Assembly (NCBI RefSeq): GCF_900233005.1
Contig: NZ_LT960611.1
Span: 3,100,001-3,164,000 of the forward strand
Length of the DNA: 64,000 bases
Reading direction: 5' to 3'
Origin: Vibrio tapetis subsp. tapetis
GTDB taxonomy: Bacteria; Pseudomonadota; Gammaproteobacteria; Enterobacterales; Vibrionaceae
The notes under the pieces are model-generated. The model ran no database searches. It was given only the letters and a program-made list of their open reading frames with translations, and was not told the origin of the DNA. The position numbers and the translations under genes are program-made. How positions within the stretch are numbered: the first letter of the stretch is position 1; each line of letters starts with the position of its first letter. Of the stretch, positions 45,957-54,739 are shown in pieces.

Positions 45957-47454
45957 CAGAACCTCTGTTCATAATTACCCTATTAATAAGTGCATTGATA
46001 GAACTTCTCTCCACGCCAAAAGGAGAAGGAAAGATAAAAAAGACGATTAAAGATAACAGCCCATATATAACAGCATAAATAGTCAAATCTATATATGGTG
46101 AGATATCCATAGTAGGAATAGTAGAAGACACTAGAGCAATAAAACAGAGAATCAAGCAGCAAATAAGTTGATTCTTTATCATCAAAGAAAATTTAACACC
46201 AATATACCGACAAGTAAAAAACAACTGTACATTAACACTAACCAGTTGAATTAAAACCATTTTTATCGCCAACCCATATGCTCCCAAATTTAATAGGTAT
46301 ATCGTTATAACAGAGACTAATCCGCCCAGTACTGAGAATACAAAACCAATATTTTTGTAAATCTTAGTTTTATTCATTGCAAAAAGTACAGAACTGGTAA
46401 GTTGACCAAAGGTTTGATGTATAGGGTATAAAGCTAATATCATTAAACTATATTTTGCATTGTAAAACTCATCACCAGCAAAGAGCCGAACAAATATATC
46501 ACTGTTGAAAGAGATAAAGAACCCAATAAATGCCGAAAGTGAAAATAGTACAGGGACATATTTAGTAAATAAGTTTGCCACTTCGCTCATATTCCCCTGA
46601 CCGTAGAATTTAGCAAACTCTCTAGATATTACTGGTGTCATTGACGCCGTAAATATAATAGACAGTGTAGCAATTGAGAAAGACAAACCATAAAATCCAG
46701 TTTCAATTGAACCAGACTTATTTTGAAGAAGCCATATATCAAATATATTAAACAAAATACCAACCAGGCCAAATTGAAATATTGGATATGAAAATTCAAA
46801 GAATGATTTTATTTGAATTTTCCATTTTACATTTACTGAAAAAACACCTTTAAACAATGTTTTATTTCTATAAAAAGCAACTGCCATACCAATAATAAAA
46901 CCAAGCAGCATTATTATGTTAAAGAGGTAATACCCAATGACATTTATATTAACAACTTTAATTAAAACCCACAAAAAACACAAACTCATGATCCTGTAGA
47001 TTATCTTAACTAACTCTATAGAAGTAGTTAATGCATAGGCATCAGCAGCTTTTATTGCTACCTGAGATAACCAAACAAAGAAGCAAAATAATGCAGCCAA
47101 AGCTATTTCAGCATTAGAGACTCCACCATTGAACATATAGCCAAGTTCAAAAAGCCAAACACAGAACACAGCGGTATTAACGATTAGAAATAATAGAAGA
47201 CAAACCGTCGAGTAAAACACTATTATTTCATTTTTTTCTTTATTTGCACTGAGCTTCGTAAAAAAGGCTGTTGATGTGCCAGCATCAATTAGAGCCATTA
47301 TTTGAGTAAACATTTGTGTGAGGTAAGTATAATTACCAAACACAGCGGGCCCGAGAAATCGAGGAACTAAAACCAAGATCCCAGCATTTACTAGCCCAGA
47401 AGTAATGCTTGAACCAAGTTTTACAAGGTACCTTCGCCTTAAACTATCTTCCAA
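45949..47454 (-). CDS. wzx: Wzx-type oligosaccharide flippase
   Basis: 501 residues with 12-14 predicted membrane helices and the MOP/PST-family N-terminus (YLVKLGSSITSGLVNAGILVLVPRFLGPAVFGNYTYLTQMF). It should flip the undecaprenyl-linked repeat unit to the periplasm. The only start in this frame is TTG at 47454. A 14-codon frame beginning ATG at 47483 (MSMKVIGLIIWKIV) ends inside the wzx start, so translation may be coupled. The gene is very AT-rich. It overlaps the 598-residue protein by 8 bases. Confidence 0.87.
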   Translation of the reverse strand: MEDSLRRRYLVKLGSSITSGLVNAGILVLVPRFLGPAVFGNYTYLTQMFTQIMALIDAGTSTAFFTKLSANKEKNEIIVFYSTVCLLLFLIVNTAVFCVWLFELGYMFNGGVSNAEIALAALFCFFVWLSQVAIKAADAYALTTSIELVKIIYRIMSLCFLWVLIKVVNINVIGYYLFNIIMLLGFIIGMAVAFYRNKTLFKGVFSVNVKWKIQIKSFFEFSYPIFQFGLVGILFNIFDIWLLQNKSGSIETGFYGLSFSIATLSIIFTASMTPVISREFAKFYGQGNMSEVANLFTKYVPVLFSLSAFIGFFISFNSDIFVRLFAGDEFYNAKYSLMILALYPIHQTFGQLTSSVLFAMNKTKIYKNIGFVFSVLGGLVSVITIYLLNLGAYGLAIKMVLIQLVSVNVQLFFTCRYIGVKFSLMIKNQLICCLILCFIALVSSTIPTMDISPYIDLTIYAVIYGLLSLIVFFIFPSPFGVERSSINALINRVIMNRGSGE

Positions 47455-47555
47455 ATTATTAACCCAATCACTTTCATTGACATATTATTAATAAAGCAGA
47501 ATCTTATCGAAACCATATATCATGCTCTAATAAACGCCGAGTTTATTGGCAATAA

Positions 47556-47608
47556 AACGCCGAAAAACAAATCCATCCAAAAAGATATAGATTTTAAATT
47601 TCGGCGTT
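47556..47608 (-). terminator. Intrinsic terminator inside the glycan locus
   Basis: AACGCCGAAA (47556-47565) pairs perfectly with TTTCGGCGTT (47599-47608). On the minus strand the stem is followed by TTATT, with a long loop between the arms. It lies between the carbamoyltransferase gene and wzx, so expression of wzx and beyond should need read-through, as RfaH would allow. Confidence 0.65.
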
Positions 47609-47628
47609 CTAAAAAACTTCAATAACTA

Positions 47629-49407
47629 TTATACTTTAGATATTAGTTTGTCATTAAGTACTAAGTGACGTAAACCAGAGTTCTCAAATACATGGATTGC
47701 ATCCTCTATATCATTTACAACAGGTAATCCATGTAAGTTATAGCTTGTATTAAATAATGCCCCGATTCCGGTAAGTTTTGAAAACGCCGTAATTAACTCA
47801 TAGTATTCGCTGTTTTGTTTCTTCGTTAAAATCTGAGGTCTTATCGTTTCATCGTACGGGTGAGTACCGGCTTTGATATCATTTAAATATTCTTTTCTTG
47901 TATCCATAGCGACAGCCATGTATCTAGCATCAAATTTCTTATCGTTCACTAAATATTTATCTGAAAAAGTGTCCAAAACAGTTGCAGCGAAAGGCATCCA
48001 AAAGTCTCTTCCCTTAATCAACTCATTGATATGTTGAATAATATTAGGGTTAGATGGGTTTGCCAGGATGCTTCGATTACCTAAAGCACGAGAACCAAAT
48101 TCCATTTTCCCACATACTCTTGATACGACTTCACCATCTGCCAACAACTTGGCAACTCGATCATTAGTAGCTTCCGATACCTCATATTTTTCAGCTAGCT
48201 TATACTCTAAAATATAGGATTCAACTTCATCTGTTGTATTTTCAGTGCCTAAATATAGGCTTTCCAGTGGCATGTTTGTAATGCCATTTTCATAGTTTGC
48301 TAGATAACATGCGCCAATACATTGAGACTCATCTGAAGCTGAACCAGCAACAAACAAATCATCAACAAAATCTAATTCCCCCAATGCTTTACTTGCTTTG
48401 ACGTTCATAGCTACCCCGCCGCTAAAGACAAAGTTGGTGAATCCAGTTTCTTTGTAAACCCTTGAAAACATTTCTGTAAGTATGTTTTCTGTATACTGTT
48501 GAATACCACCCGCAATATTATCAAAGCGGAAATATTGTAGCTTTTCATTTAAAAATTCGTAAAGGTCATTTGGTCTATTTTTATGTACAACGTTCATACC
48601 TTCGAAATCTAACAGCTCTTCAAAGATCGTTACCACTTCATCTGAATATTTTTCTTTGGCATAAGGAGCTAAACCCATCACCTTAAATTCGTGTTCAAGC
48701 GGCTTCATTCGAAGGTACAGTGTTACCATCCTGTATAGTCGCGCTATTTCACATTGACTGCTTTCGCTAACCAGCTCAAATTTATCGTTTTCAATTTTCC
48801 AGACAGTTTGGTTTTTACCGTCACCATATGCGTCAACTGTTATTGCTGCCGTTTTGTTCTTCTTATTGGTATTAGCAAAATAACCATACATTGCATGGCA
48901 TGTATGATGGTCATAGAATTTTATCTTTTCTTTATTTATATTAAGAAATTGAGCAATATCTTGCACAATTACTTCTGTTACCTTTTCTTGTTTTTCTTCG
49001 ACACTAAGGTCGTAATAGCTATCAGGAATATTATAGAATGTTTTCTCATTATCAAATTTATTTTTGAAAACTTTTTTCACATAATCCTTTGGAAACTCAT
49101 CACCTGCAAGTTTAGGCTTCCAATAATTCTTCATCATATCTATATGATCGTTTACACCAAAAACTGTATCAAGCGGGTATTTGATATTATTGATATCGGT
49201 TCTATCTATCGTGGACATCGCAACGATATCAAGGTTTTCGTTGCAAAGTTCAAACTTTTCCATAATGTATCTTACGGCATTAGTAGGGAATCCCACTTCA
49301 TTCTTTCGTTTGGTAAATCTCTCTTCTTGTACTGCACATACAACTTCCCCATTGATAGACAATGAAGCCGAAGAGTTATGCCCATCATATATACCTAATA
49401 CGTTCAT
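47629..49407 (-). CDS. NodU/TobZ-family O-carbamoyltransferase
   Basis: 592 residues, the usual length. The N-terminal Kae1-like domain begins MNVLGIYDGHNSSASLSINGEVVCAVQEERFTKRKNEVGFP and contains the metal-binding DHHTCHAMYGYF and ITVDAYGDGKNQTVW. The C-terminal YrdC-like domain contains GKMEFGSRALGNRSILANP and FNTSYNLHGLPVVNDIEDAI. The family moves a carbamoyl group from carbamoyl phosphate, via carbamoyl-adenylate, to a sugar hydroxyl. It should decorate one sugar of the glycan. GGAA lies upstream of the ATG. A terminator follows. Confidence 0.93.
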   Translation of the reverse strand: MNVLGIYDGHNSSASLSINGEVVCAVQEERFTKRKNEVGFPTNAVRYIMEKFELCNENLDIVAMSTIDRTDINNIKYPLDTVFGVNDHIDMMKNYWKPKLAGDEFPKDYVKKVFKNKFDNEKTFYNIPDSYYDLSVEEKQEKVTEVIVQDIAQFLNINKEKIKFYDHHTCHAMYGYFANTNKKNKTAAITVDAYGDGKNQTVWKIENDKFELVSESSQCEIARLYRMVTLYLRMKPLEHEFKVMGLAPYAKEKYSDEVVTIFEELLDFEGMNVVHKNRPNDLYEFLNEKLQYFRFDNIAGGIQQYTENILTEMFSRVYKETGFTNFVFSGGVAMNVKASKALGELDFVDDLFVAGSASDESQCIGACYLANYENGITNMPLESLYLGTENTTDEVESYILEYKLAEKYEVSEATNDRVAKLLADGEVVSRVCGKMEFGSRALGNRSILANPSNPNIIQHINELIKGRDFWMPFAATVLDTFSDKYLVNDKKFDARYMAVAMDTRKEYLNDIKAGTHPYDETIRPQILTKKQNSEYYELITAFSKLTGIGALFNTSYNLHGLPVVNDIEDAIHVFENSGLRHLVLNDKLISKV

Positions 49408-49528
49408 CTTGATTCCTGTTTCTTTTTGTGAATATTAAAAGATACCTAGCGGTAATGTGCTGTTTGATTATACAATCAATCGTTTATTATTCAGATAATT
49501 AATCGAGCCGAATTTATTTTACAACCTA

Positions 49529-50083
49529 TTATTGAGCATTTTTGTCACTAATTAATTTAGCCGGATTGCCTGCAACAACACAATAATCAGGTACTGACTT
49601 AGTTACAATTGATCCTGCCGCAACTACAGAATTAGTTCCGATAGTCACTCCTGCCAATACCGTTACATTAGCACCAACCCATGCACCTTTTTTAATCTTT
49701 ACCGTTTTAGAAGAAGTAAAACCTTGCTCAGATATTGGTTTATCTATATTACCAAACGCATGATTATCAACATAAATATGCACGCAAGAACCAACTAAGA
49801 CATCATCTTCAATTACAATTTCAGAACCACCTAAATGGGGATCAGAAAATAGCATACAACCAGGCCTTATAACCACATTTTTTCCCAGTGAAATATTATG
49901 AGTTTCTATGGCATACGCTCCAGGCCTAATTGAAGCACCAACTCCAAGATATTTTAACTTTTTTTCGCATAATAATCGTCCCAACCATCTAGAATGCAGC
50001 ATCCAATGCGTCAAAAGCATATCTGGACCAATACGATTAGCCCTTGTGAGAAAAGTTAGTTTTTTTAAAATACGCTTAATCAC
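49529..50083 (-). CDS. Hexapeptide-repeat acyltransferase
   Basis: 184 residues starting at GTG (GGAA seven bases upstream), overlapping the upstream amidotransferase by 8 bases. Beta-helix repeats include ISLGKNVVIRPGCMLFSDPHLGGSEIVIEDDVLVGSCVHIYVDNHAFGN and AWVGANVTVLAGVTIGTNSVVAAGSIVTKSVPDYCVVAGNPAKLI, with the probable catalytic His in DNHAFG. It belongs to the maltose/WcaB-like acetyltransferases. Coupling to the amidotransferase genes suggests work on the amidino-sugar, but this is inference. Confidence 0.85.
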   Translation of the reverse strand: MIKRILKKLTFLTRANRIGPDMLLTHWMLHSRWLGRLLCEKKLKYLGVGASIRPGAYAIETHNISLGKNVVIRPGCMLFSDPHLGGSEIVIEDDVLVGSCVHIYVDNHAFGNIDKPISEQGFTSSKTVKIKKGAWVGANVTVLAGVTIGTNSVVAAGSIVTKSVPDYCVVAGNPAKLISDKNAQ

Positions 50084-51209
50084 TTAGATGTTCCAAATTC
50101 TTTTTTAAGTGATACTTCAATTTCCACTTACCATCCTCCGATTGTTCCCATATATCATGATTTCTAAATTTTTCAGCCGTCTCCCAAAACTGGTCTTCTG
50201 TAATATCGTGAAATCGGAGGAAATGCTCAAAATCATTACTTGGAAACTCATCTTGTAATCTTGTGACAATATCGATCGCTTCATTTCGAGTCATTCTATC
50301 ATTCCAAATATCATAGCAAGTCTGATCTGTAGCTCTCCAAAACCCAAACTTCAAATACTTAAACCATATATTAATTTCACATAACTTCTCATCAATATTG
50401 TCATAATCAAGGAAGTTGCCTGGAAGTGTACCTGCTCGACGGCCAACAAAGCCTCTTTTTTTGACAAATTCATAATTATTTCTTCCATACCAGCGCAGGA
50501 AGTGGCCAAGATAAATACTCTTTACGCCTGCGTTTTGTAACTTCTGGTAATCAGGATATTTATAGAAGAAAATATCTCTTTCTGAAATATCATTATCCAG
50601 CCAATCATGAATAGTCTTTTCCTTAATAAGGTCACTTTTATTTATCGCAATAGCTGAAGGCTTGCTATCTGTCCGTTGCAAACCACCGAACTCAAATGCA
50701 ATATCTTCCCCCCATACGACCAAAGGAACATCGTAGATTAAGGCCGTATTAACTACGCTTGAAAACATAGCGCAGTGTTCCGCCCAATTAGGCTCACCTT
50801 GGCGGAGGAAACACTTTTGTCTAATTTTTCGGAAAACACTTGGCTTAATAGTAATTTTCATATGATCGACGTTTAAGTCTTTGATCATTTCATTTAAATT
50901 ATCAATACCTTCTGTTGTTGGAACATGTGCTGCTAGCGTCACACATAGAACTTTTAAGCCATACTCTTCAGCCAAAACAGCAGCTTGATACCAACTGTCT
51001 TTCCCTCCACTAACCGCTACAATACAGTCATAGAACTGATTATTCTGTGCTTTAATATCATCCACTATTTTATCGAGTTCTTTACGCCGCCCTTTCCAAT
51101 CAATTGTCTCTTTAACTTCTTTCGTTCTACAAGCATTACAAAAACCACGTTCATCAAGAACAATACCAGGCTTCGTATCAGGCATTACACAATTTGAACA
51201 AAATTTCAT
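50076..51209 (-). CDS. N-acetyl sugar amidotransferase (WbpG/PseA type), intact PP-loop
   Basis: 377 residues. A zinc-binding N-terminus (CSNCVMPDT and CNAC) is followed by the ATP-pyrophosphatase loop VAVSGGKDSWYQA near residue 65. The family adenylates an N-acetyl group and replaces its oxygen with ammonia from the HisH/HisF-like pair to give an acetamidino group, as PseA does for pseudaminic acid and WbpG for ManNAc3NAmA. The hisH and hisF paralogs lie close upstream in the same operon. It follows the second family member after only 3 bases. Confidence 0.9.
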   Translation of the reverse strand: MKFCSNCVMPDTKPGIVLDERGFCNACRTKEVKETIDWKGRRKELDKIVDDIKAQNNQFYDCIVAVSGGKDSWYQAAVLAEEYGLKVLCVTLAAHVPTTEGIDNLNEMIKDLNVDHMKITIKPSVFRKIRQKCFLRQGEPNWAEHCAMFSSVVNTALIYDVPLVVWGEDIAFEFGGLQRTDSKPSAIAINKSDLIKEKTIHDWLDNDISERDIFFYKYPDYQKLQNAGVKSIYLGHFLRWYGRNNYEFVKKRGFVGRRAGTLPGNFLDYDNIDEKLCEINIWFKYLKFGFWRATDQTCYDIWNDRMTRNEAIDIVTRLQDEFPSNDFEHFLRFHDITEDQFWETAEKFRNHDIWEQSEDGKWKLKYHLKKNLEHLSD

Positions 51210-51212
51210 AAT

Positions 51213-52484
51213 TTACCCTTCTTTCGCCTTAAAGTTTTCTTCATCGATGTAGGTACGACCCAGTAAAATATACTCATCATCAAAAGATTGAGATTCAAGT
51301 AGCTCTGTTTGCTTGTACTCGCGAGGGTCTTCAACAGCAAGCTCTTGCTCACTCTCTGTTAACTGAATATCCAATACGGTTTCTTTTAACACCCAGGTTC
51401 CCGCATCGTCTTTTGCCCATGCTTTAGGGTCGCGAAATTTATCTATGTACTGATAAAATATTTCTTCTGTTAGCTCTGCCCACTCTAAGAAGCGGCTCAA
51501 TGCTTTTGGTTTTACGGGTAAATAATGGCGAATTAACTCTAGACCTTGTTTGCGAGTGATACGCTTCAAGCGGATATCTCTGGCAACGTGATCGTTCACT
51601 TTGGCATAGCCAAACTTTAGATATTTAATATAATCATGAACACTTGCATTGTTGGCGCACGCGATTGACTCATAACGGTTATACGTACGCTCTTGTTCGT
51701 GCGTCTCATAACCATAGCGTTCAATCATGTTTTCAATTTGCTGCTGAGAATCCCATAGAACGTAGTTTCCTACATATAGGCCACGCACTCTCGACTTTTC
51801 TAACTGCTCATCCGAGGGGTAAGTAAATGCTTGTAGATCTTTTGCGGAAACCTTTTGACTCCCACCGATAAGGTGCTCTGCGTCCACACCACGCAGAGCA
51901 TGCTCTTTACGCACTTTTTTGGTCATCTCTACTCGGTCGTGATGACTGAACATGCCGACTTGATCTAGCCAGCCATTGCCCCCCCAAATGATCAGTGGGA
52001 TATCGAGCTTTGTTGCAACTTGAACGGGGAATGTTTGACTCCCAGCCAATACATGCCAGTACATATCACCCATGTTTTCTAGTGTTTTGCGAGTGATCTC
52101 TTTAACGGTGTCCGGTCCAACCGTTGATGTCATATGGTCGCAATCGAGTTCGGTAATTAGGCGGGCTAAGTTTCTTATTCCTACTTTAGTAGAAAAATGA
52201 GTATTGTAGGTAACAAGCAGTGGATTAAGGCCGTATTTATGTTTAATTAAATCAACAACAAAGAAATCATCCCCAACGCCTGTTACAGGAATCACACAGT
52301 CATAGTGAGAACCAGCTCTAACCTTATAGTGAGACAAGAGTTTCTCTAACTCCTGTTCTTTTTCCTGCCAGTCAATTTGGTATTTTTCTTCATGTACGCG
52401 GCAACCACTACATACTCCATCATTATCGAATATTAAATTAAGTGCGTGGTTTTCTGGATACAAACAACGTTTACAATATTTCAT
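51213..52484 (-). CDS. Second WbpG-like amidotransferase, degenerate PP-loop
   Basis: 423 residues. It aligns with the downstream gene product along its length: CKRCLYPEN and CSGC correspond to the zinc motif, and YIKYLKFGYAKVNDHVARDIRLKRITRKQGLELI matches the C-terminal region. The PP-loop, however, reads VIPVTGVGDDFFVV where the partner has VAVSGGKDSWYQA, so the SGGKDS nucleotide-binding residues are lost. A C-terminal extension of about 40 residues is present. It might be a separate PtmG-like subfamily, a non-catalytic partner, or use a different chemistry. Confidence 0.82.
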   Translation of the reverse strand: MKYCKRCLYPENHALNLIFDNDGVCSGCRVHEEKYQIDWQEKEQELEKLLSHYKVRAGSHYDCVIPVTGVGDDFFVVDLIKHKYGLNPLLVTYNTHFSTKVGIRNLARLITELDCDHMTSTVGPDTVKEITRKTLENMGDMYWHVLAGSQTFPVQVATKLDIPLIIWGGNGWLDQVGMFSHHDRVEMTKKVRKEHALRGVDAEHLIGGSQKVSAKDLQAFTYPSDEQLEKSRVRGLYVGNYVLWDSQQQIENMIERYGYETHEQERTYNRYESIACANNASVHDYIKYLKFGYAKVNDHVARDIRLKRITRKQGLELIRHYLPVKPKALSRFLEWAELTEEIFYQYIDKFRDPKAWAKDDAGTWVLKETVLDIQLTESEQELAVEDPREYKQTELLESQSFDDEYILLGRTYIDEENFKAKEG

Positions 52485-52495
52485 AGTTTATACAC

Positions 52496-53305
52496 TTAGT
52501 AGGGGCGACCAAGGAAATCCAACTCAAAGTTTTCATACTTAACTTCAGAGCTTAATCTCACGTTTAAATTAGCACTTCTCATCTGGGCTTTAGCCGCAAT
52601 GGTACTGTGTTCCATATGTTGGAAGATGTTTGCCGCTGCCAATGCTTGACACCCACCCGCAATCGCACCGTCTGCAAGCTGATCAAAACGACCAATTCCC
52701 CCAAGAGCAATAACAGGAACAGAAACATTGTCACTCACACTTCGGAGTAATTTCGTATCGTACCCTTCTCGACTGCCATCTCTGTCGACGGAATTAAGTA
52801 GAATTTCACCGGCACCAAGTAACTCTACTTTTTTGGCCCAGTCAACGACGTCTAAATCTAATGGAGCACCTTGCTGATAGTCGTAGACTTTATAACAACC
52901 ATCTTGTTCAAGAGCATCAATGGAAACGGTAATACACTGGCTACCAAAAATGGAAGATGATTCAGTAATAAAGCTCGGGGTTTCCATCGCAAGTGAATTG
53001 ATAGCAACTTTATCAGCGCCTGCTTTTAGGAGTTGACGAATATGCTCAATGCTCTTGATTCCGCCACCGACAGTTAAGGGAACAAAACACTCTTTTGCCG
53101 CCCAGCTAACCAAATCAAAATTAGGCTCTCTACCATCTTTTGTTGCATCAATATCGTTAACGACGATTTCATCGACATCCCAGTTTACAAAAAAGTCGAT
53201 GGCTGTTTTTACGTTACCAATAGGCAAGTATTTGTTAAAGCCGAAGCTCTGAACCACGAGCTCCCCTTTTGTAACAATGCATGGAATTAATCGAGTTTTA
53301 AGCAT
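52496..53305 (-). CDS. hisF: HisF-like cyclase-subunit paralog of the glycan locus
   Basis: 269 residues with the HisF (beta/alpha)8 fold: TVGGGIKSIEHIRQLLKAGADKVAINSLA, VSIDALEQDG, GAGEILLNSVDRDGSREGYD and VPVIALGGIG. The first catalytic Asp of histidine-pathway HisF (PCLDVKDGRVV) is absent: the segment reads PCIVTKGELVV. This is expected for glycan-linked paralogs that only pass ammonia from HisH to an amidotransferase. It overlaps hisH by 8 bases and is followed by two WbpG-like genes. It is not part of a histidine operon. Confidence 0.88.
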   Translation of the reverse strand: MLKTRLIPCIVTKGELVVQSFGFNKYLPIGNVKTAIDFFVNWDVDEIVVNDIDATKDGREPNFDLVSWAAKECFVPLTVGGGIKSIEHIRQLLKAGADKVAINSLAMETPSFITESSSIFGSQCITVSIDALEQDGCYKVYDYQQGAPLDLDVVDWAKKVELLGAGEILLNSVDRDGSREGYDTKLLRSVSDNVSVPVIALGGIGRFDQLADGAIAGGCQALAAANIFQHMEHSTIAAKAQMRSANLNVRLSSEVKYENFELDFLGRPY

Positions 53306-53942
53306 TATTACCTCCTGTTGCTTGAGTTTGAGCCCAATCTAAAAAGCTCTTCATTGCTGCCAAGCCATTCTTCTGACTTTTTTCTGGGTGGAACTGCATA
53401 CCAACCACATTGTCTTTTTGCACCGAGGCTGTCATTTCTACACCATAGTCAAATGTCGCTAGCTTGTATTCTGACGGGCAATTCACCCACAAGCTATGTA
53501 CAAAGTAGAAATCTTTATCATCATGAAGGTAATCAAATACGCTCTGTTCTTTTTGTAAAATCAGCGAGTTCCAACCAACATGAGGTACGCGAAGTCCCTG
53601 ACCAGGCGTCATATACTCCACTTTACCTGGAATCCAACCGAGCCCTTTTGTCAATTCAATTTCTTCTGAAGACTCAAATAACAACTGCATACCAAGACAA
53701 ATACCGAGAGCTGGTTTTTTCTTGGTTATAACTTCATGGGTAAGCACATCCACCAACTGCTTTTCGTGCAGCTTTTTCATCGCGTCTGGAAAAGCACCAA
53801 CGCCAGGTAAAATAACACAATTTGACGCTTCAATGATGGCAGGATCATTAGTGATTTGAATGTCGTACTTTCCGACATGGTTGATCGCATTTTCAATGGA
53901 GCGAACATTACCCATATCATAGTCAATTATTGCTATTTTCAT
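53298..53942 (-). CDS. hisH: HisH-like glutamine amidotransferase of the glycan locus
   Basis: 214 residues from the ATG at 53942; a GTG nine bases upstream is also in frame. It is a class I glutaminase: GICLGMQLLF holds the nucleophile Cys, and GMQFHPEKS the His and Glu of the triad, all present. It releases ammonia from glutamine for the HisF-like and WbpG-like partners. Start motif IAIIDYDMGNVRSIENAI is typical for HisH. It is linked by overlap to the HisF paralog and lies behind ptmA. Confidence 0.9.
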   Translation of the reverse strand: MKIAIIDYDMGNVRSIENAINHVGKYDIQITNDPAIIEASNCVILPGVGAFPDAMKKLHEKQLVDVLTHEVITKKKPALGICLGMQLLFESSEEIELTKGLGWIPGKVEYMTPGQGLRVPHVGWNSLILQKEQSVFDYLHDDKDFYFVHSLWVNCPSEYKLATFDYGVEMTASVQKDNVVGMQFHPEKSQKNGLAAMKSFLDWAQTQATGGNNA

Positions 53943-53965
53943 TTTATTCACTTTGAATGTTTTCG

Positions 53966-54739
53966 TTACAGAATAAAGCCATCGTCGACAACAATGTTTT
54001 GCCCAGTGACATACTTAGATTGTTGTGAAAGTAAAAAGAGTACGGAACCAATGACTTCTTCGACGTCGAGCATCCCCGCTCCATGAGTCTTACTTTTATA
54101 AGCTTCCAAAAACTCTTCTGGCTGATGATCAAAGATCCCCCCCGGACTGATACTGTTAATCCGAAATCTGCTATCATCAACATACGCAACTGCATACTTA
54201 TTCATATGCAAAATAGCCGATTTAATTGCTGCGTATTCCACCGGCATCGTCATAGAGGTACCAGCATAGACATCAAATTTAGGTGCAATCACACCATATA
54301 TTGATGAAATATTCACTAATGAAAACGGCGACTGGTTTCTATTAAAATATTCAGCACATTGCTGAGTAAACAAAAACGCACTGCCTAAATGTAAGCTCAG
54401 GTTTTCATTAAAACTCTGTAATGTCACATCAAAAAAATGAGAACCATAAGTTTTGTTACGCGGGTAAGTACTATTTACCGCTCCAGTAATCCCGTCATGT
54501 TCAGTAAAAAACGCTTTCACTTCCGACTCATTTGTGACGTTAAGTTCAACCAATTTAAGTTTCGGATTGTTTGTGTCGACTTGCTGTTGCACGAGCTTAG
54601 TATCCATTGCTTCTAGCTCAAGATCGGCTGCTATTACTTCTGCTCCTTGAAGTAATGCCTGATGAACAATTTTTGTACCAAGCAAGCCAGCAGCACCAGC
54701 AACCAAGACTTTCTGATCTTTCAATAAGTCTCTCATCAT
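53966..54739 (-). CDS. ptmA: PtmA-like short-chain dehydrogenase
   Basis: 257 residues. Classical SDR: VLVAGAAGLLGTKIVHQAL binds the cofactor, NISSIYG supplies the Ser, VEYAAIKSAIL is YxxxK, and ISPGGIFDHQPEEFLEAYKSKT follows. In Campylobacter jejuni PtmA works with PtmF, PtmE and LegF (PtmB) in the early or middle steps of CMP-legionaminic acid synthesis, and all four occur here in the same order as in that organism. Its exact chemical step is not settled by sequence. The start overlaps the legF stop (ATGA). Confidence 0.84.
   Translation of the reverse strand: MMRDLLKDQKVLVAGAAGLLGTKIVHQALLQGAEVIAADLELEAMDTKLVQQQVDTNNPKLKLVELNVTNESEVKAFFTEHDGITGAVNSTYPRNKTYGSHFFDVTLQSFNENLSLHLGSAFLFTQQCAEYFNRNQSPFSLVNISSIYGVIAPKFDVYAGTSMTMPVEYAAIKSAILHMNKYAVAYVDDSRFRINSISPGGIFDHQPEEFLEAYKSKTHGAGMLDVEEVIGSVLFLLSQQSKYVTGQNIVVDDGFIL

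Noticed and set aside
48754..49365. 203-residue plus-strand open frame
   Set aside because: It lies wholly antisense to the carbamoyltransferase gene, which has strong family motifs; the frame has no ribosome binding site or recognisable domain.
52496..53942. hisH/hisF as part of a histidine biosynthesis operon
   Set aside because: No other his genes are near, HisF lacks its first catalytic Asp, and WbpG-like genes follow directly; these are glycan-locus paralogs.
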